DNA of 64,000 bases from Tepidimicrobium xylanilyticum (GCF_900106765.1 NZ_FNNG01000008.1:1-64000); one strand, 5' to 3'. Positions 9,067 through 18,362 are shown, numbered from the stretch's first letter. Notes: generated by a model not told the origin, from the letters alone. Numbers and translations: made by a program.

Positions 9067-11022
9067 ATGGAACAGTTAGATAAATTAAGAGAAGAACTAT
9101 TTTTTTCTTTAGATATAGGTACTAGAACTGTAATTGGTATTGCAGGTGTTTATACAAATGAAGAGAAGTTTAAAATACTAGCTCATTCAATTCGAGAACA
9201 TAAAAAGAGGCATATGTATGATGGACAGATTCACGATATAGATGGGGTTACGGAGTTGGTAAAGGAGATAAAGTCAGATTTGGAAAGGAAATTAGATATC
9301 AGCTTAAAGAAGGTGTCCATTGCAGCTGCTGGTAGATCTCTGAAGACTTGTAAAGTGAGGGTAGATAAAGAATTAGGAAATAACGTAGAAATCAAAAGGA
9401 ATATTGTGGAGGTTTTAGAACTAGAAGCGGTTCAAAAAGCACAAGAGATAATTAACGATAATGAGGAGCAAAATAGATTTAAATACTATAATATCGGGTA
9501 TACGGTGATTAATTACTACTTAAATGATAATACGATGAATAAATTAGAAGGTCATAGAGGGGATAAAATAGGAGTAGAAATTTTGGCTACTTTTTTACCT
9601 CAAATGGTGGTAGAAGGCCTATATACTGTCATATCCAAATCTGGTCTTGAAGTGGGTAATATAACTTTGGAGCCTATTGCAGCATTAAGTGTAGCTATCA
9701 AAGAGGAATTAAGGTTATTAAATTTAGCCTTAGTAGACATTGGTGCAGGCACTTCGGATATTGCCATAACAAAAGATGGGAAGATAATTGCTTATGCTAT
9801 GACCTCTAAAGCAGGGGATGAGATAACTGAGGCCATATCAAAAAAATACTTATTAGATTTTAGTACAAGCGAAAAATTGAAAATTAAACTTAATTCTCAA
9901 GAAGAACATGAGTTTTTAGATGTAGTAGGGGTTAAGCATAAATTGACTACTAGGGAAATAGTTGCTAGTATATATGAAACTATAGAGGATATAGCTAATG
10001 AGATAGTTGAAAAAATTATCGAGTTCAATGGAAAAGCTCCTAGTGCAGTATTCCTTATTGGTGGTAGTAGTCAAATGCCAGGCTTGAGGGAATGTATAGC
10101 GGAAAAATTGGGACTACCCAAAGAAAGGGTATCCATTAGGGATACTAGCTTTATTGAAAACTTAGAAAATTTGGATTCTAACTTGAAGGGTCCAGATATT
10201 ATTACTCCAATTGGAATAGCTCTAGAGAGCATTACTAGAAAATACAAGAATTTTATAGAAATAACATTTAATGGAGAAGAGGTTAGATTATTTAATGCTG
10301 AAAGAATTAAAGTTTCCGATATACTAGTTCTTACTGGATATAACCCTAGAAAATTGATTCCTAAATTAGGAGATAATTTTGTCTACTTTGTCAATGGAGA
10401 AAGAAGGGTTTTATTGGGTGAAGATGGAGTTGAAGCCAAAATATATGTAAATGATATTATTGGCAACTTAAATACTCCGTTGTATGATGGGGATGTGGTA
10501 AGGATAGTTGAAGCAACCCAAGGAGAGAAGCCAAAACCATTTTTATCCCAGTGTGTTTCTTTAGAAGAAAAGGTTACTATTAATGGGAAACAATATAATT
10601 TAGTAAAGGAAATTAGAATTAATGGAAATATTGTAAAAAATAATCCTATTTTAGAAGAAGGTGATAGGATAGAAATCATTAAGATAGAAAACTTGGAAGA
10701 ATTGCTAAAGGATACAGATGAAATTTCTTTCGTATCTAATATCCTTATAAATGGAGAAGAAGCAGACCTAAAAACCCCTTTGAATAAGGGGGATGAAATA
10801 GTAATAAGGAGAAGTAAGAAGATAATATTATATGTTAATGGGAAAGAAATGGTAATAAACCACAATAAGGATAAATTTATCTTTGTGGATATTTTTGATT
10901 ATATAGATTTCGATTTATCGAGACCAAGAGGTAATTTAATTCTTAGGATTAATGGTAAAGATGCCGAATATATGGCCCCCCTCAAAGATGGAGATGAAAT
11001 AGAAATTTATTGGAGCAAATAG
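9067..11022 (+). CDS. FtsA/PilM-like actin-fold ATPase with C-terminal repeats
   Basis: The first ~390 residues are an FtsA/PilM-type actin fold: phosphate loop 1 FSLDIGTRTV near residue 14, loop 2 LVDIGAGTSDIAITKDG, and the adenosine motif FLIGGSSQMPGL. FtsA-type proteins recruit division or envelope machinery to the membrane. The remaining ~260 residues carry four similar modules ending in a glycine-aspartate turn (roughly 458-480, 517-540, 558-582, 625-650; for example INGNIVKNNPILEEGDRIEI), like small beta-grasp domains. FtsA's amphipathic membrane helix is not evident at the C-terminus. At 651 residues it is much longer than FtsA (~420). It is not next to ftsZ, and the exact role is unknown. 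Confidence 0.8.
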   Translation: MEQLDKLREELFFSLDIGTRTVIGIAGVYTNEEKFKILAHSIREHKKRHMYDGQIHDIDGVTELVKEIKSDLERKLDISLKKVSIAAAGRSLKTCKVRVDKELGNNVEIKRNIVEVLELEAVQKAQEIINDNEEQNRFKYYNIGYTVINYYLNDNTMNKLEGHRGDKIGVEILATFLPQMVVEGLYTVISKSGLEVGNITLEPIAALSVAIKEELRLLNLALVDIGAGTSDIAITKDGKIIAYAMTSKAGDEITEAISKKYLLDFSTSEKLKIKLNSQEEHEFLDVVGVKHKLTTREIVASIYETIEDIANEIVEKIIEFNGKAPSAVFLIGGSSQMPGLRECIAEKLGLPKERVSIRDTSFIENLENLDSNLKGPDIITPIGIALESITRKYKNFIEITFNGEEVRLFNAERIKVSDILVLTGYNPRKLIPKLGDNFVYFVNGERRVLLGEDGVEAKIYVNDIIGNLNTPLYDGDVVRIVEATQGEKPKPFLSQCVSLEEKVTINGKQYNLVKEIRINGNIVKNNPILEEGDRIEIIKIENLEELLKDTDEISFVSNILINGEEADLKTPLNKGDEIVIRRSKKIILYVNGKEMVINHNKDKFIFVDIFDYIDFDLSRPRGNLILRINGKDAEYMAPLKDGDEIEIYWSK

Positions 11023-11085
11023 TATTCTATTATCAAGTAGTACATATATTTAATAATGAATAATATATAGATTTGGAGGCCAAAT

Positions 11086-12510
11086 ATGGAAAGATCTAAT
11101 AGAAAGATTAAAATTGCATTCATGTTTTTATCTATTGTAATAGCTTCAATCATAGGCTTAGGCTTTTATGGATATTTTAAAATTTTAAATACCAACTTAA
11201 TATATCAGGGAGTAAGGGTTGAAAAATATGATTTATCCCTTATGACCAAAGAAGAAGGACTAAATTATATTAAGGAAAATCATGAAAAAGAGCTAAAGGA
11301 CAGAAGTATGAAGCTCATATATGCAGATAAGGAGTATGTCTATAGCTTAGATGAATTAGGGTTATATTCTGATTATGAAAAGGCTATAAATGAAGCTTAT
11401 TCTGTAGGTAGAGAAGGTAGCATATTTAAAAGGATAAAGGATATAATCTATGTGAAAAAAAATGGGATTGTAATTCCATTGGATTCAAATATAGATAAAA
11501 ATAGAATAAACCATATTGTAGACACCATTAGTGAAGAAATAGATAGTGATGCAAAGGATGCAGAATTTCATTTTAATAATGGTAATATATCTATTACAAA
11601 TGAGGTAGTGGGTAGAGTTGTAGATAAGGAGAAATTAAGCAAGGCTATAAATGATAATATTGACCGATTAGATACTATAGAAATACCCGTAGAAAATATT
11701 CTTCCTAAAGTTACCAAAAGCCTATTGAGTAGAATCAATGGAGTTATTGGAGAATACTCTACTTCTTTTAAGGGGAGTAGTCAGAATAGGATTGAAAATA
11801 TTAGGATATCTGCTACGGCCCTAAAAGGGAAACTATTAATGCCTGGAGAGAGCTTATCTTTTAACGATACTACAGGTCCTAGAGATAAGAAGTTTGGATA
11901 TAAAGAAGCAAATGTAATTTTAAATGGTGAGTTTACACCTGATGTAGGAGGAGGGGTATGTCAGACCTCTACAACATTGTATAATGCCTTATTATTGGCA
12001 GATGTGACTATTTTGGAAAGATCGCCCCATTCCATACCAGCAACTTATGTAAAGTTTGGGCAGGATGCAGCGGTAGCTTATGGATTTTTGGATTTGAAAT
12101 TTAGGAATGATTTTGATTTTCCTATATACATTGATTCGAAAATGGTAGGAAATCAACTATATTTCTATATATATGGAGATAAGCGATCGAAAGATTATAC
12201 TGTAAAAATTGAATCAGAAATAATAGAGACTATTCCTGCAAATGAAGAGCTTATATTAGATGAGACGTTAGAGCCTGGTAGTAGGATTTTGGTTCAAGCA
12301 GGAAGAAAAGGATATAAGGTTAATACCTATAAGTCTATAATCAAAAATGGCAAAACTGTGAGCAGAGAACTAATTAGTAAAGACTTTTATAGGCCAAAAA
12401 ATTTTATTTATAAGGTCGGTAAAGATGTTGTTGAAACATCTAACAATTTGGAAGATGAATTGAATAACAGGATAGATGATATAGAAATGGATGGAAGCAA
12501 TGGACAATAA
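11086..12510 (+). CDS. VanW family envelope protein
   Basis: A 474-residue protein with one N-terminal membrane segment (about residues 8-32), a region like the YoaR/peptidoglycan-binding-4 domain (YQGVRVEKYDLS onward), and a VanW domain with GPRDKKFGYKEA, GGGVCQTSTTLYNALLLA and ERSPHSIPATYVKFGQDA. The C-terminus (ETIPANEELILDETLEPGSR) resembles a G5 domain. It is probably anchored in the membrane facing the cell wall. VanW proteins occur in vancomycin clusters and widely in clostridia, but their biochemical role is unknown. An AGGC-type site precedes ATG 11086, and the gene sits in a run of plus-strand genes. Confidence 0.88.
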   Translation: MERSNRKIKIAFMFLSIVIASIIGLGFYGYFKILNTNLIYQGVRVEKYDLSLMTKEEGLNYIKENHEKELKDRSMKLIYADKEYVYSLDELGLYSDYEKAINEAYSVGREGSIFKRIKDIIYVKKNGIVIPLDSNIDKNRINHIVDTISEEIDSDAKDAEFHFNNGNISITNEVVGRVVDKEKLSKAINDNIDRLDTIEIPVENILPKVTKSLLSRINGVIGEYSTSFKGSSQNRIENIRISATALKGKLLMPGESLSFNDTTGPRDKKFGYKEANVILNGEFTPDVGGGVCQTSTTLYNALLLADVTILERSPHSIPATYVKFGQDAAVAYGFLDLKFRNDFDFPIYIDSKMVGNQLYFYIYGDKRSKDYTVKIESEIIETIPANEELILDETLEPGSRILVQAGRKGYKVNTYKSIIKNGKTVSRELISKDFYRPKNFIYKVGKDVVETSNNLEDELNNRIDDIEMDGSNGQ

Positions 12511-12523
12511 AGGAGGAATTATT

Positions 12524-13204
12524 GTGACAGAATTAAATGAGTTATTATATGATAAGAAATTGGAATGTCCTGTTTGTAATGAGGAGTTTGCAACTAAGAA
12601 GGTTAGAATTTCCCGATTAAAATTAATTAAGAGAGATGAGGACCTACTCTCCTATTATGAGGGTGAGAATCCTCTTATTTATAATGTATTTCTTTGCCCT
12701 AACTGTGGTTATGCTGCAACAGAAAGTAGATTTGATTCTGTTTCCGCAAGAGATAAAAAGATATTACTGGAAGAAGTAGCTTCTAAATGGAGCAAAAGGA
12801 GTTATGGGGGAGAAAGATCCATTGACGATGCAATAGTTGTTTATAAATTAGCTTTTTATATTGGACAAGTATTAGATTATGATAAAGTTGAATTAGGTAC
12901 TTTAGCACATAGCATAGCATGGCTTTACAGGATTAAAGGTGATCAAGAAGAGATACGATTTTTATCAATTACTAAAGATTTATATGAATACAGCTATTAC
13001 AATGAATCATTAGTAAATGCTAAAGGAGCTAAAAGGGATGAAATAAAACTAGCTTATTTGTTGGGAGAAATAAATAGAAGGCTTGGCAATAAAGAGGAAG
13101 CGTTCAAATGGTTTAATGGAGTTATTTCTAATCCTGATATTAAATCTAGTCCCATGTTAGAGAAGATGGTTAGGGAACAATGGAGGTTAACTAGGAATGA
13201 ATAG
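12524..13204 (+). CDS. DUF2225 zinc-ribbon protein
   Basis: A 226-residue protein with an N-terminal zinc-binding pair, CPVCNEEF and CPNCGYAA, split by a ~40-residue insertion, as in DUF2225. The rest is helical and TPR-like (ELGTLAHSIAWLYR, AYLLGEINRRLGNKEEAF). I choose GTG 12524, 8 bases after AGGAGG, because the longer frame would overlap the vanW-like gene and skip this site. It overlaps the next gene by 8 bases, indicating coupling. Function unknown. Confidence 0.85.
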   Translation: MTELNELLYDKKLECPVCNEEFATKKVRISRLKLIKRDEDLLSYYEGENPLIYNVFLCPNCGYAATESRFDSVSARDKKILLEEVASKWSKRSYGGERSIDDAIVVYKLAFYIGQVLDYDKVELGTLAHSIAWLYRIKGDQEEIRFLSITKDLYEYSYYNESLVNAKGAKRDEIKLAYLLGEINRRLGNKEEAFKWFNGVISNPDIKSSPMLEKMVREQWRLTRNE

Positions 13205-13721
13205 TTATAAGAAACTCATAAAATACTATGATTTTGATACGGAATTAGGAAGATTAGTTATATTTTTTTCTGAAAAGGGTATAGTAAATCTCTCGTTGGC
13301 AGAGGATATGGAAAGCATCATTCAGCACATAAATAATAAATATGGACAAGCAATTAAAGTAGATAGAGATGAGCATCATTATCATGAAGAGATAATAGAA
13401 TATTCAAAAGGGAGATTGAAAAAGTTTTCTCTTCCTCTAGACCTACAGGGAACGGAATTCCAGAAAAGAGTGTGGTTTGAGCTGTTAAATATCCCTTATG
13501 GAGAAACGATAAGTTATAGGGACTTAGCCATAAAGATTGGCAACCCGAAAGGATATAGGGCTGTTGGAGGTGCATTGAATAAGAATCCTATTCTCATAGT
13601 AGTCCCTTGTCATAGGGTGATGGGTTCTAATGGAGGTTTAGTGGGATTTGGAGCTGGAATTGCAATGAAGGAAAGATTATTAAAGTTAGAAAGGGATAAT
13701 TTGAATTTAATTAGTCAATAA
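13197..13721 (+). CDS. ogt: methylated-DNA-protein cysteine methyltransferase
   Basis: Suicide repair protein that removes the alkyl group from O6-alkylguanine. At 174 residues it has Ogt/MGMT length. The acceptor is Cys138 in VVPCHRV, preceded by the helix-turn-helix region GTEFQKRVWFELLNIPYGET and RAVGGALNKNP, followed by GGLVGFGAG. It overlaps the DUF2225 gene by 8 bases. Its stop codon lies inside the terminator stem. Confidence 0.94.
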   Translation: MNSYKKLIKYYDFDTELGRLVIFFSEKGIVNLSLAEDMESIIQHINNKYGQAIKVDRDEHHYHEEIIEYSKGRLKKFSLPLDLQGTEFQKRVWFELLNIPYGETISYRDLAIKIGNPKGYRAVGGALNKNPILIVVPCHRVMGSNGGLVGFGAGIAMKERLLKLERDNLNLISQ

Positions 13722-13748
13722 AATTTTTTATTGACTAATTATTTTTTT
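13709..13748 (+). terminator. terminator overlapping the ogt stop
   Basis: AATTAGTCAATAAA (13709-13722) pairs with TTTATTGACTAATT (13727-13740), followed by ATTTTTTTA. The stop codon of ogt is part of the 5' arm. Confidence 0.85.
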
Positions 13749-13788
13749 ATGGTATATTAAATTTGGCTACAGAATAGGAGGAAATCAG

Positions 13789-14619
13789 ATGAAGTATAAA
13801 TTAATAGCCATAGATATGGATGGGACGCTTCTTAATAGTGAAAGGAAGGTTTCTTATAAGAATAGAAATGCTTTATTAAGAGCTAAGAAAAAGGGAATTC
13901 ATATTGTTTTATCTACTGGGAGAATTTTAAGTTCAGCTTTATATTTTAGCAGAAACCTAGGGTTGAATAATCATGTTATTGCTTGTAATGGTGCTTTAAT
14001 TTATTGTTTAAAGGGACAAGATTTTATATATGAGAATTCGATGGATGTAAATACTGCAAAAGAAATAGTTGAGTTAGCAGAAAGAAACAGTATTTATTAT
14101 TATTTTTATGACAAATATACATTCTATTTAAGGAAATGTGGAAGTGAAAGTTTTGACTATTATAAATATTATGAAAAAGATTGGGTAAAACAGGGCATAG
14201 AGATAGAAATATTTAAAAACCCTATGGATATTTTAGAACACAATAGACCAACTATTTATAAATTTGTGTTTATAGATGAGAGTGGGGATAAGCTTTTAAA
14301 TTTTAGGGAAAAACTAAAACAAATAAAAGGAATCAGCATATCTAGTTCTTGGTATAACAATATCGAAGTGATGAGTGAAGGAGTGTCAAAGGGGACTGCA
14401 TTAGAATACTTGATAAAAGAATTGAATATAGCTGCATCAGAGGTAGTGGCTATAGGAGATAATGAAAATGATATTTCCATGTTTAAGGTTGCAGGGCTGG
14501 CAATTGGTATGAAAAATGGAACTGTAGATATTAAGGATTATGTGGATATAATTACAGATACTAATGATGAAGATGGAGTGGCGAAGGCGATAGAAAAATA
14601 TGTGATAAATCAATTGTAG
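13789..14619 (+). CDS. Cof-type HAD superfamily phosphatase
   Basis: A 276-residue HAD hydrolase. Motif I is IAIDMDGTLLNS with nucleophile Asp9 and Asp11, motif II is VLSTGR, the motif III lysine is in the SEGVSKGTALEY region, and motif IV is AIGDNENDISMF. A type IIB cap between motifs II and III places it in the Cof/YidA subfamily that acts on sugar phosphates or flavin-type substrates. The substrate cannot be told from sequence. AGGAGG precedes ATG 13789. trmL follows 14 bases later. Confidence 0.9.
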   Translation: MKYKLIAIDMDGTLLNSERKVSYKNRNALLRAKKKGIHIVLSTGRILSSALYFSRNLGLNNHVIACNGALIYCLKGQDFIYENSMDVNTAKEIVELAERNSIYYYFYDKYTFYLRKCGSESFDYYKYYEKDWVKQGIEIEIFKNPMDILEHNRPTIYKFVFIDESGDKLLNFREKLKQIKGISISSSWYNNIEVMSEGVSKGTALEYLIKELNIAASEVVAIGDNENDISMFKVAGLAIGMKNGTVDIKDYVDIITDTNDEDGVAKAIEKYVINQL

Positions 14620-14633
14620 AGGAGAGTTATAGT

Positions 14634-15101
14634 ATGACCTTAAATATAGTTCTTGTTGAACCTGAAATACCACAGAATACTGGGAATATTGCTAGAACAT
14701 GTGCTTTAACAAACACAACACTTCACCTAGTTAAGCCTTTAGGGTTTTCTGTAGAGGATAAACATTTAAAAAGAGCAGGATTAGATTATTGGAATTTAGT
14801 AGAGATTCATTACTATGACAACTTTTTTGAGCTTAAAAACAAATACAAAAATGAAGTTTTCTTTTATGCTACTACAAAAGGATTACATAAATATACGGAA
14901 GTTAAATATCCAGAGAACTCATTTATCGTTTTTGGGAAAGAGACAAAAGGTCTTCAGGCAGAAATTTTAGATGGAAACTGGGATAAAACTATTAGGATTC
15001 CGATGAAATTGGGCATAAAAAGGTCACTTAATTTAGCCAATTCTGTAAATATCATTTTATTTGAGGCATTAAGGCAGTTAGATTTCCCACAGTTAGAATA
15101 A
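14634..15101 (+). CDS. trmL: tRNA (cytidine(34)-2'-O)-methyltransferase TrmL
   Basis: SPOUT methyltransferase that 2'-O-methylates the wobble base of leucine tRNAs. At 155 residues it has the minimal TrmL length. Motifs: PEIPQNTGNIARTCA, HLVKPLGF, FGKETKGL, and RIPMKLGIKRSLNLANSVN, which includes the AdoMet-binding knot. It has the same orientation as the HAD gene and is closely spaced with it. Confidence 0.94.
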   Translation: MTLNIVLVEPEIPQNTGNIARTCALTNTTLHLVKPLGFSVEDKHLKRAGLDYWNLVEIHYYDNFFELKNKYKNEVFFYATTKGLHKYTEVKYPENSFIVFGKETKGLQAEILDGNWDKTIRIPMKLGIKRSLNLANSVNIILFEALRQLDFPQLE

Positions 15102-15192
15102 CATCATGGAAGAATCATGGTTTCATTAGATGATTGTTGGCTTTCTGATGGGTTAGTATTATAATAAAATCTACTTAGGTAGGAGGATACAG

Positions 15193-16803
15193 ATGGATAT
15201 AGCGTTACCAGTATTAGGTGGGTTAGGACTTTTTTTATATGGTATGAATATAATGGGTGTAGGCTTACAAAAAGCTGCAGGAGAAAGATTAAAGAGATTG
15301 ATTGAGATACTGACTAATAATAGGCTAATGGGCGTTTTGGTAGGCACTATAGTTACTATGATAATTCAAAGTAGTAGTGCTACTACAGTAATGGTAATAG
15401 GTTTTGTTAATGCAGGCCTTATGACTTTGCACCAGGCTGTTGGGGTAATTTTTGGTGCTAACATAGGTACTACTGTGACGGCCCAATTAATCGCATTTAA
15501 CTTAACGGATTTTGCACCATTAGCCGTGGCTGCAGGAGTTGGAACTTGGTTAGTAGCATCGAAAAAAAGGACAAAGAGTATTGCTGAAATATTGATAGGT
15601 TTTGGGATTCTTTTCATAGGCATGGATATGATGGGCAGTGGGCTGAAACCATTAGCTGACAATCCTGTATTTACGAATATAATGATTAGATTAGAAGATC
15701 CATTTTTGGGAATATTAGTTGGTTTAGGATTAACAACTATTTTGCAAAGCAGTAGTGCTTCTATAGGATTGTTGCAGGCGCTAGCTTCCCAAAGGCTTAT
15801 AAATATAAATATAGCTTTTCCCATACTATTTGGAGATAATATAGGAACTACAACTACAGCATTAATTTCCAGTATAGGAGCTAATAAGACTGCTAAAAGA
15901 GCTGCGGTTCTACATTTTTTGTTCAATTTAATTGGTACTATCATATTCGTCACTATACTTAAGAATCCTATACAATATTTAGTATTAAAAATTTCCCCAT
16001 ACGATATTAAAAGACAAATTGCTAATGCCCATACATTGTTTAATCTTATAAATGTAGTTATCCAGCTTCCTTTTTCTAACTTATTGGTAAAAGCAGCAAT
16101 GAAAATAGTTCCTGGAGATGTGGAAGAGGTAACTGAGGCAGGATTAAAGTTTTTGGATTCAAGAATAATTGAGACTCCTTCAATTGCTTTAGGGCAAGCA
16201 ACTAAAGAAGTTCTTCGAATGGGCAAAATAGTAGCAGACAATTTAAAAACAGCTACAAATGCATTTTTGAATAAGGATGAAAAATTAACTCAGGAAGTGT
16301 TTAATCAAGAAAAAATTATTAATAGATTAGAAAGCGACATAGTTGAGTATCTAGTAGAACTTTCTAATGCTCCATTAACAGAAGCACAGCATGCCCAGGT
16401 GAGTATATTGATAAACGTTATAAATGATATAGAAAGAGTGGGAGACCACGCAGATAACATTGCAGAATTAGCTCAAACAGCAATAGATGATGAGTTGGAT
16501 TTTTCAGAAGATGCTATCGGAGATTTCAAAGTTATTTCATCTAAAGGTCAAGAAGTGTTTATTAAATCTTTAGAGGCTTTGAAGGATGCGGATTTAGACA
16601 AGGCAAGGGATGTGCTTAAGATAGAAGAAGAAATTGACGCTTTGGAAAAAGAATATAGGGAAGGTCATATACAAAGATTAAATAAACATTTATGTTTACC
16701 AAGTTCTGGAGCAGTGTTTTTGGATTTGTTGAGCAATTTTGAGAGAGTTTCGGACCATTCGTCAAATATAGCCTTATACGTATTGGATGAGTTAAAAAAT
16801 TAA
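15193..16803 (+). CDS. Na+/Pi-cotransporter family protein with PhoU-like tail
   Basis: A 536-residue membrane protein. The N-terminal ~300 residues hold two inverted NptA-type repeats with the signature QSSSATT and QSSSASIG, in several hydrophobic segments. The C-terminal ~200 residues are helical and PhoU-like (RVGDHADNIAELA, RVSDHSSNIALYV). The family imports phosphate with sodium; bacterial members of this fused type may also act in regulation, so the physiological role is inferred. AGGAGG precedes ATG 15193. A terminator follows directly. Confidence 0.9.
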   Translation: MDIALPVLGGLGLFLYGMNIMGVGLQKAAGERLKRLIEILTNNRLMGVLVGTIVTMIIQSSSATTVMVIGFVNAGLMTLHQAVGVIFGANIGTTVTAQLIAFNLTDFAPLAVAAGVGTWLVASKKRTKSIAEILIGFGILFIGMDMMGSGLKPLADNPVFTNIMIRLEDPFLGILVGLGLTTILQSSSASIGLLQALASQRLININIAFPILFGDNIGTTTTALISSIGANKTAKRAAVLHFLFNLIGTIIFVTILKNPIQYLVLKISPYDIKRQIANAHTLFNLINVVIQLPFSNLLVKAAMKIVPGDVEEVTEAGLKFLDSRIIETPSIALGQATKEVLRMGKIVADNLKTATNAFLNKDEKLTQEVFNQEKIINRLESDIVEYLVELSNAPLTEAQHAQVSILINVINDIERVGDHADNIAELAQTAIDDELDFSEDAIGDFKVISSKGQEVFIKSLEALKDADLDKARDVLKIEEEIDALEKEYREGHIQRLNKHLCLPSSGAVFLDLLSNFERVSDHSSNIALYVLDELKN

Positions 16804-16828
16804 AAAAATTTAAACATTAAATTTTTTT
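16802..16828 (+). terminator. terminator after the Na/Pi symporter gene
   Basis: AAAAAAATTTAA (16802-16813) and TTAAATTTTTTT (16817-16828) form a perfect stem with an ACA loop ending in seven T. The stem is AT-only, so it is a weak hairpin. Confidence 0.7.
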
Positions 16829-16838
16829 ATAAAAAGTA

Positions 16839-16867
16839 TTGTCTTTATAAAAAAATTATAATATAAT
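16839..16867 (+). promoter_or_regulatory. promoter of the glycine riboswitch/grd operon
   Basis: TTGTCT (16839-16844), a 17-base spacer and TATAAT (16862-16867). This puts the transcript start near 16874, about 35 bases before the first glycine aptamer. Confidence 0.8.
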
Positions 16868-16910
16868 AGCCATGGAATGTGAAAAAAACAACAAAATAAG
16901 GATATCGGAT

Positions 16911-17088
16911 GAAAAGTGCGGGAGAGACCAAAATTATTTTGGCGCCGAAGGATTAAGTCATAAAACTTGCCATTTTATGATGACGATCTCAGGCAAAAGA
17001 ACCGTACTTTGACGAAACTCTGAAAAGCGATAAGCACCGAAGGAGCAATCCATTATTAATGGAGAAACTCTCAGGTTTTTGACAGAGT
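16911..17088 (+). promoter_or_regulatory. tandem glycine riboswitch (two aptamers)
   Basis: Two glycine aptamers in series. Aptamer 1 spans about 16911-17010, with GCGGGAGAGACC, GGCGCCGAAGGA and ATCTCAGGCAAAAGAACCG. Aptamer 2 spans about 17011-17088, with GACGAAACTCTG, AGCACCGAAGGAGCAA and GAAACTCTCAGG. The P1 helix of aptamer 2 is CTCTG (17018-17022) with CAGAG (17083-17087). The same CAGAG is the start of the terminator 5' arm, so glycine binding should prevent termination (ON switch). It precedes the glycine reductase operon, a logical target. Confidence 0.95.
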
Positions 17089-17125
17089 AGAGGGCAGCTA
17101 GTGTTTCCTTCTATTCTGTTTTTTT
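17082..17125 (+). terminator. riboswitch-controlled terminator
   Basis: ACAGAGTAGAGGG (17082-17094) pairs over 13 positions, two of them G-U, with CCTTCTATTCTGT (17107-17119), followed by seven T. The 5' arm shares five bases with P1 of aptamer 2, so the two structures exclude each other. Confidence 0.92.
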
Positions 17126-17400
17126 ATGTTTTAAATCAATGTAATTTAGGGTAAACTAATTAATGTATGAGTTTTAATAAACAAATCTTGCCTTATGGAA
17201 AATATTTTATTATCTTTTTAATAGAAGTATTTCTCATAAATTGCCTTTCTGCAGAATAGATGGGGGATTACATAGCTAAAGTGGGAATCTAACTTTTCAA
17301 GATGCAAGTCATGATAGAAGTATTATCAATTAGCAGTCCCGGATTATTTTAACTAAATTTAAGTAAAGGATTATTATAATTATTAAAGGAGGAAAAAACT
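17126..17400 (+). other. long untranslated leader between riboswitch and trxB
   Basis: About 275 bases with no credible open frame. It ends in AAAGGAGG just before trxB. I see no second promoter of consensus quality and no clear hairpin, so the reason for the long leader is unknown. Confidence 0.5.
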
Positions 17401-18339
17401 ATGATTTATGATGTTGTTGTAATAGGAGCGGGTCCTGCAGGTTTGGCTGCTGGATTATATGCTTCTAGATCTAGGCTAAAGACTTTGATAGTGGAAAAGG
17501 AAAAGGCGGGGGGACAAATAGCTAAAACTGCAGAAGTAGCAAATTACCCCGGCTCCATTGAAAATGCCACTGGGCCAACCCTTATAGCTAGAATGGTGGA
17601 ACAGGTAGATGAATTTGGAGCTGAAAGGGTTATTGACACAATTAAAGAGGTAGAATTAGAAGGCAATATTAAAGTAATAAAAGGAGAAAAGGGCGAGTAT
17701 CAAGCTAAAACCGTAATAATTGCAACAGGAGCAAATCCAAGACCAATAGGCTGTCCTGGAGAAAAAGAATTGACAGGTAGAGGAGTTTCTTATTGTGCTA
17801 CATGTGATGCGGCCTTCTTTGAAGATATGGAAGTTTATGTAGTTGGTGGAGGAGATACTGCGGTAGAAGAGGGAATGTACTTAACTAAGTTTGCTAGAAA
17901 AGTTACAATAATCCACAGGAGAGATGAATTAAGAGCTGCAAAATCCATCCAAGAAAAGGCCTTTAATAATGATAAGATAGAATTCATGTGGGATACTGTA
18001 GTAGAAGAAATAAAAGGCGATGGAATTGTTGAGTCCATGGTTGTTAGAAATGTAAAAACTGGAGAAATTAAGGAAATATTTGCGGATGAAGAGGATGGAA
18101 CTTTTGGAATATTCCCATTCATTGGATTTATACCAGCTACTGATCTATTTGAAGGCAAAGTAGAAATGAAAGATGGTTATATAGTAACTGATGAAGAAAT
18201 GAGAACTAATATCCCAGGAGTTTTTGCTGCAGGCGATGTTAGGGTAAAATCATTAAGACAAGTTGTTACAGCAACTGCCGATGGAGCAATAGCAGCTGTT
18301 CAGGCTGAAAAATATATAAATGAAACTTTTAATGATTAA
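17401..18339 (+). CDS. trxB: thioredoxin reductase
   Basis: NADPH-dependent flavoprotein that reduces thioredoxin, the electron donor of glycine reductase. The 312-residue protein has the FAD motif VIGAGPAGLAAGLYA, the redox-active pair Cys132/Cys135 in SYCATCDAAFF, the NADPH motif VGGGDTAVEEG and the FAD-distal GVFAAGDVR. It is the first gene of trxB-trxA-grdEABCD, behind the glycine riboswitch. AAAGGAGG precedes ATG 17401. Confidence 0.96.
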   Translation: MIYDVVVIGAGPAGLAAGLYASRSRLKTLIVEKEKAGGQIAKTAEVANYPGSIENATGPTLIARMVEQVDEFGAERVIDTIKEVELEGNIKVIKGEKGEYQAKTVIIATGANPRPIGCPGEKELTGRGVSYCATCDAAFFEDMEVYVVGGGDTAVEEGMYLTKFARKVTIIHRRDELRAAKSIQEKAFNNDKIEFMWDTVVEEIKGDGIVESMVVRNVKTGEIKEIFADEEDGTFGIFPFIGFIPATDLFEGKVEMKDGYIVTDEEMRTNIPGVFAAGDVRVKSLRQVVTATADGAIAAVQAEKYINETFND

Positions 18340-18362
18340 AAAACATTTTAGGAGGGATACTT

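Noticed and set aside
15366-16241. 291-codon minus-strand open frame
   Set aside because: It is the antisense shadow of the Na/Pi symporter gene, with no ribosome-binding site and no recognisable family.
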